A stretch of 59,564 bases of DNA from Burkholderiales bacterium. GTDB taxonomy: Bacteria > Pseudomonadota > Gammaproteobacteria > Burkholderiales > JAEUOS01. The notes under the pieces are model-generated. The model saw only the letters and a program-made list of their open reading frames with translations, had not been told where the DNA came from and ran no database searches. The translations under genes and the position numbers were made by a program. Positions 8,105 to 16,060 of the stretch are shown here, in pieces (positions within the stretch are counted from its first letter, which is position 1; each line of letters begins with the position of its first letter). The DNA is taken from positions 1-59,564 of the forward strand of contig JAEUOS010000143.1 of assembly GCA_016790695.1 (NCBI GenBank), read 5' to 3'.

Positions 8105-8761
8105 TCAGGCCGGCGGGCGGCGCACCACGGCGCCGAGCAGCGCCGACATGCCGCGGTGGCCGCTGCCTTCGTGGATCGCCTCGTCGTAGCCGCGCAGCTC
8201 GACGATCTCGCAATCGGCGAAGGCCGCGCGCACCAGGTCGACCGTGTAGAGATGGTCGCGTTCCGGCGGACCGCCGGTGCCGTAGCCGAGCTGCTCGACG
8301 CGATAGCCCTGCAGGATCAGGAGGCCGCCGGGCTTGAGGGCGCGCTTGAAGCGCTCGAACAGCTGCGCGCGCTCGGCGGGCGTGGCGAACTGGATGAAGA
8401 TCGCCGCGATCACGTCGTAGAGCGCCTCGGGCCACGCCAGATCGACCACGTTGGCCACGGCGAAGTCGACCGTGACGCCGCGCGCGGCGGCGAACGCGCG
8501 TGCCTTCGCCACCGCCACGGGCGAGAAGTCCAGCGCATCGACCGCGAGGCCGCGTCCGGCGAGCCAGACGCTGTTGCGGCCCTCGCCGTCCGCCACCGAG
8601 AGCGCGCGGCCCTGCGGCGGCAGCAGGTCGGCCTTCGCGACCAGGTAGGCGTTGGGCGCCTCGCCGAACAGAAAGCCGGGTGCGCCGTAGCGCTCGTTCC
8701 AGCGCGCCAGTGCCTGGGCGTGGGTCTTGCGCGGCGCGGCCGCGGGAATCGGTGTGCGCAT
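8105..8761 (-). CDS. class I SAM-dependent methyltransferase (TehB-like)
   Basis: A 218-aa soluble protein. After an N-terminal segment of the TehB/thiopurine-methyltransferase type (WNERYGAPGFLFGEAPNAYLV) comes the SAM-binding Rossmann core: motif I region LSVADGEGRNSVWLA, the acidic residue in VDALDFSPVAV, and the post-I region VDLAWPEALYDVI. Such proteins methylate small toxic acceptors (tellurite, thiols, halides). GAGGA lies about 6 nt before the ATG. It begins 13 bp after the OsmC stop, so the two are co-transcribed, which suggests a shared role in thiol or peroxide chemistry. The acceptor is not identifiable. Confidence 0.8.
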   Translation of the reverse strand: MRTPIPAAAPRKTHAQALARWNERYGAPGFLFGEAPNAYLVAKADLLPPQGRALSVADGEGRNSVWLAGRGLAVDALDFSPVAVAKARAFAAARGVTVDFAVANVVDLAWPEALYDVIAAIFIQFATPAERAQLFERFKRALKPGGLLILQGYRVEQLGYGTGGPPERDHLYTVDLVRAAFADCEIVELRGYDEAIHEGSGHRGMSALLGAVVRRPPA

Positions 8762-8774
8762 GCTGTCCTCGTCC

Positions 8775-9218
8775 TCACTTGACACGGGTACCGGCGCCAT
8801 CATAGACGGCAACCTCGACCGGCAGGCCTTGCCCGACACTCTGGGCCACCGTGCAGAAGCCCTCGAACTGCGCCAGCACGCGCTCGAGGTGCGCAAGCTG
8901 CGCGGCCGCGGCACCGAGGCGCACCTCCACCTGCATGCGCACCACCCGCAGCCGCCCCTCGGCGTTGCGATCGATCGTGGCCGTGACCTGCGTGTCGATG
9001 CCGCGCGCCTCCTGCTTGAACTTGGCGAGTGCGAAATGCAGGCTGTCCGAGAGGCAGTTGCCGACCGCGGCGGCCAGCAGCTGCACGGGCGACGGGCCGC
9101 TGCCGCCACCGAGCGGCGGGGGTTCGTCGCCGACGAGCACCGGCACGCCGGCGCCGAATTCGATGGCGAAACGATAGTCCTTCTCCTGCCGGAGACGGAC
9201 CTGGACGACATGGGTCAC
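8775..9218 (-). CDS. OsmC-family peroxide/thiol-handling protein
   Basis: A 147-aa OsmC/Ohr-fold protein with the central segment 'GPSPVQLLAAAVGNCLSDSL', where the conserved Cys sits at the start of the core helix, and a second Cys in 'FEGFCTVAQSVGQG'. The two can form the redox pair that reduces organic hydroperoxides with a dithiol. The start is a GTG (VTHVVQVRLRQEKDY) because GGGAGG lies 6 nt upstream and no in-frame ATG exists there. It heads the run OsmC - methyltransferase - DUF2892 fusion. A partial FNR-type box lies about 72-85 bp upstream. Confidence 0.85.
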   Translation of the reverse strand: MTHVVQVRLRQEKDYRFAIEFGAGVPVLVGDEPPPLGGGSGPSPVQLLAAAVGNCLSDSLHFALAKFKQEARGIDTQVTATIDRNAEGRLRVVRMQVEVRLGAAAAQLAHLERVLAQFEGFCTVAQSVGQGLPVEVAVYDGAGTRVK

Positions 9219-9289
9219 GCTGGCCTCCCTTCTGCTGGCGCCGATGCTGCGCGATTCCCGTCATTGGACTGCGTGCCGCGCGCGCCGGG

Positions 9290-9303
9290 TTGATCCAGGG
9301 CAA
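9290..9303 (-). promoter_or_regulatory. possible Crp/Fnr-type half-palindrome
   Basis: TTGATCCAGGGCAA has one perfect FNR half-site (TTGAT) and one degenerate half (GGCAA), with the correct 4-bp spacer. It lies 72-85 bp upstream of the OsmC start. Weak on its own; noted because two better boxes occur elsewhere in the window. Confidence 0.25.
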
Positions 9304-9345
9304 GCCCGCTGCCGGCGCGTGCGCACGGCCCCTGACAGAAGGGGC

Positions 9346-9374
9346 TTGCGCGATCCCATTATTTCGATTATTCT
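9346..9374 (+). promoter_or_regulatory. arsR promoter, leaderless arrangement
   Basis: TTGCGC (9346-9351) and TATTCT (9369-9374) are separated by 17 bp, and the ATG of arsR follows after exactly 6 bp. Transcription would start at or next to the A of the ATG. No Shine-Dalgarno sequence is present. The AT-rich stretch 9358-9380, with ATTC-TT-GAAT (9371-9380), is the likely ArsR operator. Confidence 0.5.
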
Positions 9375-9380
9375 TGAATC

Positions 9381-9701
9381 ATGGAAGAGAGTGATGTGAT
9401 TCGCGCCCTCGCCGCGCTGGCCCACAGCATGCGCCTGAAGGTGTTCCGCGCCCTGGTGGTGACCGGCCCGGCGGGGCTCACCCCGGGGGCGCTGTGCGAA
9501 GCGCTCGAGGTCGCCCCCAACACGCTGTCGTTTCACCTCAAGGAGCTGCTGCATGCGGGCCTGGTGACGCAGCAGCGCGATGGGCGCAACCTGATCTACC
9601 GCGCCTCGTTCGAGCGCATGACCGGGCTGCTCGCCTTTCTCACCGCCAACTGCTGCCAGGGCGAAGCCTGCCTGGCCGCACCCGCCTGTGCCACCTGCTG
9701 A
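9381..9701 (+). CDS. arsR: ArsR-family arsenical-responsive repressor
   Basis: A 106-aa winged-helix repressor. The recognition helix region is VAPNTLSFHLKELLHAGLV (44-62) and the wing is QQRDGRNLIYRAS. The classic ELCVCDL metal site of plasmid ArsR is absent; instead the C-terminus is Cys-rich, with vicinal Cys91-Cys92, then Cys97, Cys103 and Cys106. A vicinal C-terminal pair is the arrangement in the Acidithiobacillus (AfArsR) and Shewanella (SpArsR) types, the latter selective for methylarsenite. It is first in the operon arsR-arsI-arsC-acr3, so it probably represses the operon until arsenical binds. The mRNA appears leaderless. Confidence 0.88.
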   Translation: MEESDVIRALAALAHSMRLKVFRALVVTGPAGLTPGALCEALEVAPNTLSFHLKELLHAGLVTQQRDGRNLIYRASFERMTGLLAFLTANCCQGEACLAAPACATC

Positions 9702-9720
9702 CGACCACGAAAGGAGTGCC

Positions 9721-10230
9721 ATGAACCGCTTTCACGTCCACCTGCATGTCGAGGACCTTGCCAAGAGCATCGCCTTCTACTCCCGGCTGTTCGCCGCCGC
9801 GCCGACGCGCGTCGAGGCCGACTACGCGAAGTGGATGATCGAGGATCCGCGCGTCAATTTCGCCATTTCCACGCGCGGCGCGGCGCCGGGCATCGACCAC
9901 CTGGGCTTCCAGACCGACACCGAGGACGAACTCCAGGCCCTGAAGGCGCGTGCCAGCGCCGCCGACATGGCCATGCTCGACGAAGGCCAGACCACCTGCT
10001 GCTATGCGCGCAGCGACAAGTACTGGGTCACCGACCCGCAGGGCATCGCATGGGAGCAGTTCCACACGCTCGGCAACATCCCGGTGTTCAGCGAGAAGGC
10101 GCCGGTGCGCGGCGTCGACGCGGCGCCGTGCTGCGCCAGCGACCCGGCGCCGGCGAGTGCCGCCGGCTGCGCGCCGACCCGCGGCAAGCCGGTGGGCGTC
10201 GCGGTCAAGAGCGCGAATGCCTGCTGCTAG
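9721..10230 (+). CDS. arsI: ArsI/CadI-family C-As lyase (VOC fold)
   Basis: This 169-aa protein belongs to the VOC-type ArsI/CadI family. Likely metal ligands are His5 or His7 (MNRFHVHLHV), His62 (GIDHLGFQ) and the Glu in GIAWEQFHT; the vicinal Cys pair in TTCCYARSDKYW is the thiol site at which ArsI binds trivalent organoarsenicals. ArsI is an Fe(II) dioxygenase that breaks the C-As bond of methylarsenite, releasing As(III). The last 40 residues are a Cys/Ala/Pro-rich tail (APCCAS...GCAPT...NACC). GAAAGGAG stands 5 nt before the ATG. It sits between arsR and arsC, and its stop lies one base before the arsC start. Confidence 0.85.
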   Translation: MNRFHVHLHVEDLAKSIAFYSRLFAAAPTRVEADYAKWMIEDPRVNFAISTRGAAPGIDHLGFQTDTEDELQALKARASAADMAMLDEGQTTCCYARSDKYWVTDPQGIAWEQFHTLGNIPVFSEKAPVRGVDAAPCCASDPAPASAAGCAPTRGKPVGVAVKSANACC

Positions 10231-10231
10231 G

Positions 10232-10738
10232 ATGGCCGCGCGCGCGGGACCGGTCAACGTCCTGTTCCTCTGCACCCACAACTCGGCGCGCAGCATCCTC
10301 GCCGAGGCCGTGCTCAATCACATCGGCGGCGGCCGCTTCCGCGCCTACTCGGCCGGAAGCAGCCCGCGGCCGAACCAGCAGCCCAACCCGCTCGGGCTGG
10401 CGGCGCTGGCCGAGGCCGGCATTCCCACGGCCGGACTGTGCTCGAAGAGCTGGCACGCCTTCGCCGGCCCGCAGGCGCCGGCGATGGACCTCGTGATCAC
10501 GGTCTGCGACAGCGCCGCCGGCGAGACCTGCCCGGTGTGGCCGGGCCATCCGGCGACGGCGCACTGGGGCTACGCCGATCCCTCGGCGGGCGCGGCGCCG
10601 GACGCGGTGAAGCTGGCGGCGTTTCGCCGCACCCTCGCGGCCATCCGGGAGCGCCTGGAGCGCCTGTGCGCGCTGCCGGAGGAGCAATTGCGCCCCGACG
10701 TCCTGCAGGCGACCGCGCGCCGGCTGGCGACGGCCTAG
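10232..10738 (+). CDS. arsC: arsenate reductase, low-molecular-weight phosphatase type
   Basis: A 168-aa cytosolic protein with the CX5R catalytic loop CTHNSAR near the N-terminus ([12 protein letters not shown]), the P-loop of thioredoxin-coupled ArsC. Two further Cys in [10 protein letters not shown] correspond to the relay pair of the Bacillus-type enzyme, with one extra residue between them, so reduction by thioredoxin is expected. It converts arsenate to arsenite for export by the next gene. The ATG at 10232 is preferred: it follows the arsI stop by one base, while an in-frame ATG at 10217 lies inside arsI. Stop-restart coupling with arsI is likely. Confidence 0.88.
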   Translation: MAARAGPVNVLFLCTHNSARSILAEAVLNHIGGGRFRAYSAGSSPRPNQQPNPLGLAALAEAGIPTAGLCSKSWHAFAGPQAPAMDLVITVCDSAAGETCPVWPGHPATAHWGYADPSAGAAPDAVKLAAFRRTLAAIRERLERLCALPEEQLRPDVLQATARRLATA

Positions 10739-10758
10739 GACGCTTCCTTCAGGACACC

Positions 10759-11784
10759 ATGGGACTGTTCGAACGCTTTCTCACCGTGTGGGTCGCGCTG
10801 GGCATCGGTGCCGGCGTGGCGCTGGGCCTGGCGCTGCCGGGCCTGTTCCGGACCGTCGCCGCGCTCGAGGTCGCGCACGTCAACCTGGTGGTGGCCGCGC
10901 TGATCTGGGTGATGATCTATCCGATGATGATCCAGATCGACTGGGGCGCGGTGCGGGACGTCGGGCGCCGGCCGCAGGGCCTCGCGCTGACGCTGGTGAT
11001 CAACTGGCTCGTCAAGCCGTTCACGATGGCGGCGCTGGGCGTGCTGTTCTTCAAGCTCGTCTTCGCCGGCTGGGTCGACCCGCGCGCGGCCGACGAGTAC
11101 ATCGCCGGCATGATCCTGCTCGGCGTCGCGCCGTGCACGGCGATGGTGTTCGTCTGGAGCCAGCTGGTCAAGGGCGACGCCAGCTATACCCTGGTGCAGG
11201 TGTCGGTCAACGACCTCGTCATGGTGGTGGCGTTCGCGCCGATCGCCGCGTTCCTGCTCGGCGTGACCGACCTCACCGTGCCCTGGGAGACGCTGATCCT
11301 GTCGACCGTGCTCTACGTGGTGCTGCCGCTGGCCGCGGGCATCCTCACGCGCCGCGTGCTCGGGCAGCGCGGCAGCGACGCGACCGGCCGCTTCGTCGCG
11401 CGGCTCAAGCCGTGGTCGATCGTCGGCCTGATCGCCACCGTCGTGCTCCTGTTCGGATTCCAGGCCGGCACCATCGTCGCGCAGCCCGCGGTGATCGGCC
11501 TGATCGCCATCCCGCTGGTGCTGCAGACCTACGGCATCTTCTTCATCGCCTGGTGGGCGGCACGCCGGATGCGCCTGCCGCACGAGATCGCCGGGCCGGC
11601 CTGCCTGATCGGCACCTCCAACTTCTTCGAACTCGCGGTGGCGGTGGCGATCTCGCTGTTCGGCCTGCATTCGGGCGCAGCACTCGCCACCGTGGTCGGC
11701 GTGCTGGTGGAAGTGCCGGTGATGCTGTCGCTGGTCGCGATGGTCAACGCCTGGCGGCCGACCGGGTTGCGACAGACGGGCTAG
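10759..11784 (+). CDS. acr3: ACR3-type arsenite efflux permease
   Basis: A 341-aa membrane protein with about ten transmembrane helices and the ACR3 signature [15 protein letters not shown], including the conserved Cys required for arsenite transport, and the second-half motif [15 protein letters not shown]. It extrudes As(III) using the proton-motive force. AGGA lies 5 nt before the ATG, 20 bp after arsC, and it is the last gene of the arsenic operon. Its 3' end overlaps the convergent CDF gene by 41 bp, so there is no terminator between them and read-through would make antisense RNA. Confidence 0.92.
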   Translation: MGLFERFLTVWVALGIGAGVALGLALPGLFRTVAALEVAHVNLVVAALIWVMIYPMMIQIDWGAVRDVGRRPQGLALTLVINWLVKPFTMAALGVLFFKLVFAGWVDPRAADEYIAGMILLGVAPCTAMVFVWSQLVKGDASYTLVQVSVNDLVMVVAFAPIAAFLLGVTDLTVPWETLILSTVLYVVLPLAAGILTRRVLGQRGSDATGRFVARLKPWSIVGLIATVVLLFGFQAGTIVAQPAVIGLIAIPLVLQTYGIFFIAWWAARRMRLPHEIAGPACLIGTSNFFELAVAVAISLFGLHSGAALATVVGVLVEVPVMLSLVAMVNAWRPTGLRQTG

Positions 11785-12700
11785 CCTCGCGCTGCGCGCA
11801 CGGCCGCGAGAACGGCACCCGCATCGCCTGCAGCGTGACGTGCTCGATGCCGAAGCGCTGGTGCAGCCGGGCCGCCGCCTCGCGCAGGAACGCGTCGTCG
11901 GCCGGCGCCTCGGGCATCACCAGGTGCGCGGTGAGCGCGTTCTCGGCGGTCCCCATCGCCCAGACATGCAGGTCGTGCACGCCGGTCACGCCGGGCAGGG
12001 CTTCAAGCAGCGCCCGCACCTCGGCCAAGTCGATGTCCGCGGGCACGCCGTCGAACAGCAGGTGCACCGACTGCCTGAGCAAACCAATGGTGCCGGCGAC
12101 GATGACGGCAGCGATCGCCAGGCTCGTCACCGGGTCGATCCATTGCCACCCGAGCCAGAGCGCGAGGCCGCCGGCCAGCACCACCCCGGCGGAGACCAGC
12201 GCGTCGGCCGCCATGTGCAGGAAGGCGCCGCGAATGTTGAGGTCGTGCTCGCGGCCCCGCATGAACAGCAGGGCGGTCGCGCCATTGACAATGATGCCGA
12301 TGCCGGCCACCGCCATGATGGTCGCGCCCTCGACCGGCCGGGGCGACGCCAGCCGGTGCGCGGCCTCCCAGGCCAGCGAGCCCATCGCCACCAGCAGGAG
12401 CACCGCGTTGACGAACGCGGCGAGGATGCCCGCGCGTTTCCAGCCGTAGGTGTGGCGCGCGTCCGGAACCAGGCGCCCGGCCAGCGCGCCGCCCCACGCG
12501 AGCACCAGCCCCGCCACGTCCGAGAGGTTGTGGCCGGCATCGGCGAGGAGCGCCAGCGAGCCGGCTTTCCAGCCGTAGAACGCCTCGACGGCGACGAACG
12601 CGATGTTGAGCGCGATGCCGATGGCGAACGCGCGGTCGTATGCGGCCGGGCCATGGTCGTGGCCGTGCGCGTGCGCCGGCCCGGCGCTCACGCGTGCCAC
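11744..12700 (-). CDS. cation diffusion facilitator, zinc/cadmium/cobalt exporter
   Basis: A 318-aa CDF transporter with a His-rich N-terminus (AHAHGHDHG), six transmembrane helices and the paired metal-site motifs of the zinc-type subgroup: ADAGHNLSD in TM2 and HMAAD in TM5. The C-terminal ferredoxin-like domain (about 215-290) includes [13 protein letters not shown]. It exports Zn, Cd or Co by proton antiport. The start is GTG; 12700 gives the longest version, but a second in-frame GTG at 12691, with GGGTGG 6 nt upstream, is equally good. It overlaps acr3 tail-to-tail by 41 bp. Confidence 0.88.
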   Translation of the reverse strand: MARVSAGPAHAHGHDHGPAAYDRAFAIGIALNIAFVAVEAFYGWKAGSLALLADAGHNLSDVAGLVLAWGGALAGRLVPDARHTYGWKRAGILAAFVNAVLLLVAMGSLAWEAAHRLASPRPVEGATIMAVAGIGIIVNGATALLFMRGREHDLNIRGAFLHMAADALVSAGVVLAGGLALWLGWQWIDPVTSLAIAAVIVAGTIGLLRQSVHLLFDGVPADIDLAEVRALLEALPGVTGVHDLHVWAMGTAENALTAHLVMPEAPADDAFLREAAARLHQRFGIEHVTLQAMRVPFSRPCAQREASPSVATRSAARR

Positions 12701-12781
12701 CCGGCGAAGAAGTGCCTATCATCACCGCCTGCCGCGCAGCGCTTGCGCGCGCCGGCATGGTCGATGGTCGGGAGGCGGGAC

Positions 12782-13447
12782 ATGATGCAGCGGGTTGCGG
12801 GGTCGTTCGTTCTGGCAGGCGCCATTCTGTGTAACACGGCGCCCGCCGCGGCGCAATCGCCGCACACCCACCACCACAGCTTCGGCGACGCGGCAACGTG
12901 GGCGAAGGTATTCGACGACCCCAGGCGCGACGCGTGGCAAAAGCCGCATGAGGTCATCGCCGCGCTGGCCCTGCCGCCGGACGCGGCGGTGGCCGACATC
13001 GGCGCCGGCACCGGATACTTCGCCGTGCGCCTCGCGCGCATGCTGCCCAGGGGGCAGGTGTACGCCATCGACACCGAGCCCGCCATGGTCCGGCATCTCG
13101 AGACGCGCGCCCGGCGCGAGGGCCTGCCCCACCTTGCGGCGATCCAGGGCGAACTCGCCGATCCGCGCATTCCGGCGCCGGTCGACCTGATCCTGCTGGT
13201 CGACGTCTACCACCACATCGACGCGCGCGAGCGCTATTTCGCGCAGTTGCGCGCCTCGCTCAAGCCGGGCGGCCGCATCGCCGTCATCGACTTCCGCATG
13301 GACGCGCCGATCGGCCCGCCGCGCGCGGCGCGCATCGCCCCTGACGCGGTCGTCGCCGAACTCGGCCGGGCCGGCTACGCGCCCGCCGGCGGGCACGGCT
13401 TCCTGCCCAACCAGTACTTTCTCCTGTTCACCCCGGCGATGCGCTGA
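12782..13447 (+). CDS. SAM-dependent methyltransferase with signal peptide
   Basis: A 221-aa class I methyltransferase. Motif I is VADIGAGTGYFAVRLA, followed by the acidic ribose-binding residue in VYAIDTEPAMV, and motif IV/post region VDLILLVDVYHHI. Unusually, residues 1-26 (MMQRVAGSFVLAGAIL... AAAQS) form a good Sec signal peptide, followed by a His cluster (HTHHHS). That would place a SAM-dependent enzyme in the periplasm, where SAM is not known to be available. GGAGG stands 6 nt before the first ATG; the next codon is also ATG. It overlaps the convergent rhodanese gene by 20 bp. The substrate is unknown. Confidence 0.78.
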   Translation: MMQRVAGSFVLAGAILCNTAPAAAQSPHTHHHSFGDAATWAKVFDDPRRDAWQKPHEVIAALALPPDAAVADIGAGTGYFAVRLARMLPRGQVYAIDTEPAMVRHLETRARREGLPHLAAIQGELADPRIPAPVDLILLVDVYHHIDARERYFAQLRASLKPGGRIAVIDFRMDAPIGPPRAARIAPDAVVAELGRAGYAPAGGHGFLPNQYFLLFTPAMR

Positions 13448-13856
13448 ACGGGCCCGGCCTGACCAGGGGCCAACCGCGGCGCGTCCATTCGCTCATGCCA
13501 CCCTTGACGTAGCGCACGTCGGTGATGCCGCGCTCCCGCAGCGCGCGCATGGCCGCGGAGGAGCGGTTCTGCGTTTGGCAGATGAGGAGGACGGTGCGCC
13601 CGCGATCGGCTTGCGCCTGCGCCAATCCCGCCGCGAGGTGCCGCATCGGAATCAGCCGGGCCCCGGGCGCGACACCGCCCGCGTGCTCGGCCGGCTCGCG
13701 AATGTCGACCAGCAGCGCGCGCCCGGCCGCGAGTTCGGCACGCGCCGTGTCGAGGTCGACGACGCTGTCCGGGTCGTCTGCGGCGCATGCCGCCGCAAGC
13801 ACCGCCGGCAACAGGCACAGGAGAAGGCGCCGGCGCGCCGCAGCCTCAGAGCGCAT
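13428..13856 (-). CDS. exported single-domain rhodanese
   Basis: A 142-aa protein with a basic, hydrophobic signal peptide (about 1-25, LLLCLLPAVLAAACA) and one rhodanese domain. The active-site loop is CQTQNRS with Cys93, followed by the conserved RYVKGGMSEW. It should take a sulfane sulfur as a cysteine persulfide in the periplasm, or on the membrane if Cys24 is lipidated, although the lipobox is not canonical. It is the last gene of the nine-gene sulfur/efflux operon and overlaps the upstream DUF302 gene by 11 bp. It is a plausible acceptor for the product of the Tat-exported sulfide:quinone oxidoreductase upstream. Confidence 0.82.
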   Translation of the reverse strand: MRSEAAARRRLLLCLLPAVLAAACAADDPDSVVDLDTARAELAAGRALLVDIREPAEHAGGVAPGARLIPMRHLAAGLAQAQADRGRTVLLICQTQNRSSAAMRALRERGITDVRYVKGGMSEWTRRGWPLVRPGPFSASPG

Positions 13857-14232
13857 CCACCACGCGCTTCAGGCGCGCCCGCACCTCGGCGGCCACGCCG
13901 CCCAGCGCCGGGTTGTCGATCGCCTTCATCGACTCGATCGGGTCGATCGCCGACACCTCGACCCGGCCCGGCGCATGCTCCTGGACGATGACGTTGCAGG
14001 GCAGCATGGTGCCGATCTTGTCCTCGGCCAGCAGCGCCTGGTGGGCGAAACCGGGATTGCAGGCGCCGAGGATGCGATACGGCCGGAAGTCGGCGCCGAT
14101 CTTCGCCTTGAGCGTCTTCTGCACGTCGATCTCGGTCAGGACGCCGAAGCCTTCGGTCTTGAGCACCTCGGTCACGCGCGCGCAGGCAGCATCCATCGAC
14201 AGGGGCAGGGTCTTGCTGAAATGGTAGGTCAC
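13846..14232 (-). CDS. DUF302 protein
   Basis: A 128-aa protein covering a complete DUF302 domain, with the typical segments 'GFGVLTEIDVQKTLKAKIG', 'YRILGACNPGFAHQAL' and 'IGTMLPCNVIVQE'. Two conserved Cys (in GACNP and LPCNV) could bind a metal or sulfur. DUF302 proteins recur beside sulfur-oxidation and redox genes but have no established activity. No signal peptide is visible. The start is a GTG (VTYHFSKTLP), with GGAGAATC about 6 nt before it; upstream in-frame codons lack a ribosome site. It lies between a small membrane protein and the exported rhodanese in the operon. Confidence 0.82.
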   Translation of the reverse strand: MTYHFSKTLPLSMDAACARVTEVLKTEGFGVLTEIDVQKTLKAKIGADFRPYRILGACNPGFAHQALLAEDKIGTMLPCNVIVQEHAPGRVEVSAIDPIESMKAIDNPALGGVAAEVRARLKRVVDAL

Positions 14233-14261
14233 GGGTCGATTCTCCTTCGTTCGGTGGTTGA

Positions 14262-14603
14262 TCAGGCGGCGCGCGCCCTGAAGATCGCGGCAAGCGGCCA
14301 GGCGAATGCGCCGACGGCAACGCCGCAGCCGGCGGCGATCGCGGCGAGGTTGGCGACATCGACCCAGTAGCCCAGTTCCCCGAGCGACGAGCCCACCGCG
14401 CCCGGCACGATCACGAACGCGGCGAAGGCGCCGGCTGCGGCGCACAGCAGCGCCGCCGGCAGCGCGCGCCTCAGGCGCGCGCCCGGCCGGCGCACGGCCG
14501 CGGTCATCAGCAGCAGCCAGGCCACCGCGGCCGCCAGCAGCAGCGGCCAGACGGTGAGCGCCATTTCCCAGACGATGTTCGATGCGAGCCAGATTTCGTA
14601 CAT
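14262..14603 (-). CDS. small three-to-four-helix membrane protein
   Basis: A 113-aa hydrophobic protein: a helix near the N-terminus (MALTVWPLLLAAAVAWLLLM), a basic loop, a second helix (LPAALLCAAAGAFAAFVIV) and a third near the C-terminus (ANLAAIAAGCGVAVGAFAWPLAAIF). I recognise no family. AAGGAG stands 7 nt before the ATG at 14603, which favours it over an upstream in-frame start. Position directly after the sulfide:quinone oxidoreductase gene (31 bp) and before DUF302 suggests a membrane partner for one of these, for instance an anchor or quinone-side subunit; that is inference. Confidence 0.7.
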   Translation of the reverse strand: MYEIWLASNIVWEMALTVWPLLLAAAVAWLLLMTAAVRRPGARLRRALPAALLCAAAGAFAAFVIVPGAVGSSLGELGYWVDVANLAAIAAGCGVAVGAFAWPLAAIFRARAA

Positions 14604-14634
14604 GGTTCTCTCCTTGACGTCGGTCTCGGGCGGA

Positions 14635-15984
14635 TCAGACACGTCCCTTGAGGACGGCCAGGTAGGCGGGCTTCAGCATGCGCACCTTGAGCAGCCAGGC
14701 GAAGAAGCTGTCCTGCAGCGGCTCGATCATCGGCAGCGACGGCGTGAGCTTGCCGTCGTAGTCGAACTCGATCAGCATTGCCGAGCCCTCGCGCGTGAGC
14801 AGCGGGCAGGAGGTGTAGCCGTCGAAGCTCACCTCGGGCTTGCCGCCGGCGATCACCGAGACCAGATTCGCCGCCACGATCGGCGCGCTCTTCTTGACCG
14901 TGGCGGCGGTCTTGCCGCGCGGCGTGCCGTTGATGTCGCCGATCCCGAACACATTCGGGAAGCGGCGGTGCTGCAGCGTCGCCTTGTCGACCTCGAGCCA
15001 GCCGCCGGCAGCGAACGGGCCCTCCTTCCAGGACAGTTCGCTGTTCTTGACCGCATCCGGCGCGCGCATCGGCGGCACCACGTGGATGAAGTCGTAGGGC
15101 AGTTCCTCCTTCTCGCCCTCCGGGCTGACGAAGGTCGCGCGGCGCGCGCCGATGTCGATGGCAGCGAGCCTGCGGCTGAACTCGACTCCCACGCCGAGGT
15201 CCTTCCAGCGCGCGAGCACGTTGTCGTTGACGACCTTGACGCCGAACACTGCCCCCAGCGCGGACTGGAAGCGCACCTTGGACTTGTCCAGGGTGCCGGC
15301 CTGGCGCAGCCGGTCGCGCAGCATGAACGTCATCTTGAGCGGCGCGCCCGCGCACTTGAGCGGTGTCGCCGGCAGGGTCATGATCGCGTTGCCGCCCTTC
15401 TGCGCGAAGGACTGCATCGCCGCCCAGGTTGCCTGCGCCGCCTGCGGCCCCGGGTACACGCTCGCCAGGCCATTGCTGCCGATGGCCGCGACGTCCATGC
15501 CCGGAATCTGCGCGTAGTCGAGGTGCAGGCCGGTGGCGACGACCAGGAAGTCGTAGTCGATGCGCTGGCCGCCGGCGGTGACCACGGCATTGGCGGCCGG
15601 ATCGAACGCGGCAACCATGTCGCGCACCCAGGTGACGCCGGCCGGCTGGAACTCGGCGTTGCGGTCACGCACCTTGTCGACCGGCCAGACGCCGGTGGCC
15701 ACCAGCGTGTACCCGGGCTGGTAGTTGTGCTCCTCCTTGCGGTCGACGATGGTGATGCGCGCGCCGTCGAGCATGCGCGACAGGCGGTTGGCCACGGCGA
15801 TGCCGCCGAGGCCGCTGCCGGCGATGACGATGCGCGCATTGGTCCGGATGGACGCGCGCGCCGGCGTCGCGGCGCCTGACGCGCCGAGCGCCAGCGGCGC
15901 ACCGGCGCCGAGCTGCAACAGGCGCCGGCGCGCCGCATCCGCCGCGCGCGGCGGCAGGGCTGTCTGACCTGCGATCCGTTTCAT
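14635..15984 (-). CDS. sqr: sulfide:quinone oxidoreductase, type II, with Tat signal
   Basis: A 449-aa flavoprotein. The first 45 residues carry a twin-arginine signal (ARRRLLQLG, then an Ala/Gly/Leu core). The FAD site is GSGLGG (56-61), with the second FAD motif at FGIGDINGTP. Two catalytic cysteines match type II SQR, the mitochondrial SQOR class: Cys211 in TPLKCAGAPLK and Cys393 in DGYTSCPLLT. The enzyme oxidises sulfide to sulfane sulfur and reduces quinone. A Tat signal implies export, with the enzyme facing the periplasm. GGAGG stands 6 nt before the ATG. Gene order places it after the TolC-type channel and before DUF302. Confidence 0.85.
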   Translation of the reverse strand: MKRIAGQTALPPRAADAARRRLLQLGAGAPLALGASGAATPARASIRTNARIVIAGSGLGGIAVANRLSRMLDGARITIVDRKEEHNYQPGYTLVATGVWPVDKVRDRNAEFQPAGVTWVRDMVAAFDPAANAVVTAGGQRIDYDFLVVATGLHLDYAQIPGMDVAAIGSNGLASVYPGPQAAQATWAAMQSFAQKGGNAIMTLPATPLKCAGAPLKMTFMLRDRLRQAGTLDKSKVRFQSALGAVFGVKVVNDNVLARWKDLGVGVEFSRRLAAIDIGARRATFVSPEGEKEELPYDFIHVVPPMRAPDAVKNSELSWKEGPFAAGGWLEVDKATLQHRRFPNVFGIGDINGTPRGKTAATVKKSAPIVAANLVSVIAGGKPEVSFDGYTSCPLLTREGSAMLIEFDYDGKLTPSLPMIEPLQDSFFAWLLKVRMLKPAYLAVLKGRV

Positions 15985-16060
15985 GATGGCCTCCTGCGGT
16001 TGTCGTGTGGGTTGAGGGGACACGGGTACGGGCGGCGGGCGGTCGGCGCGAACGCGCCGT

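Noticed and set aside
11744..11784. Possible frameshift or misassembly at the acr3/CDF junction
   Set aside because: Both reading frames are complete with normal family length; a 41-bp tail-to-tail overlap is simply compact coding.
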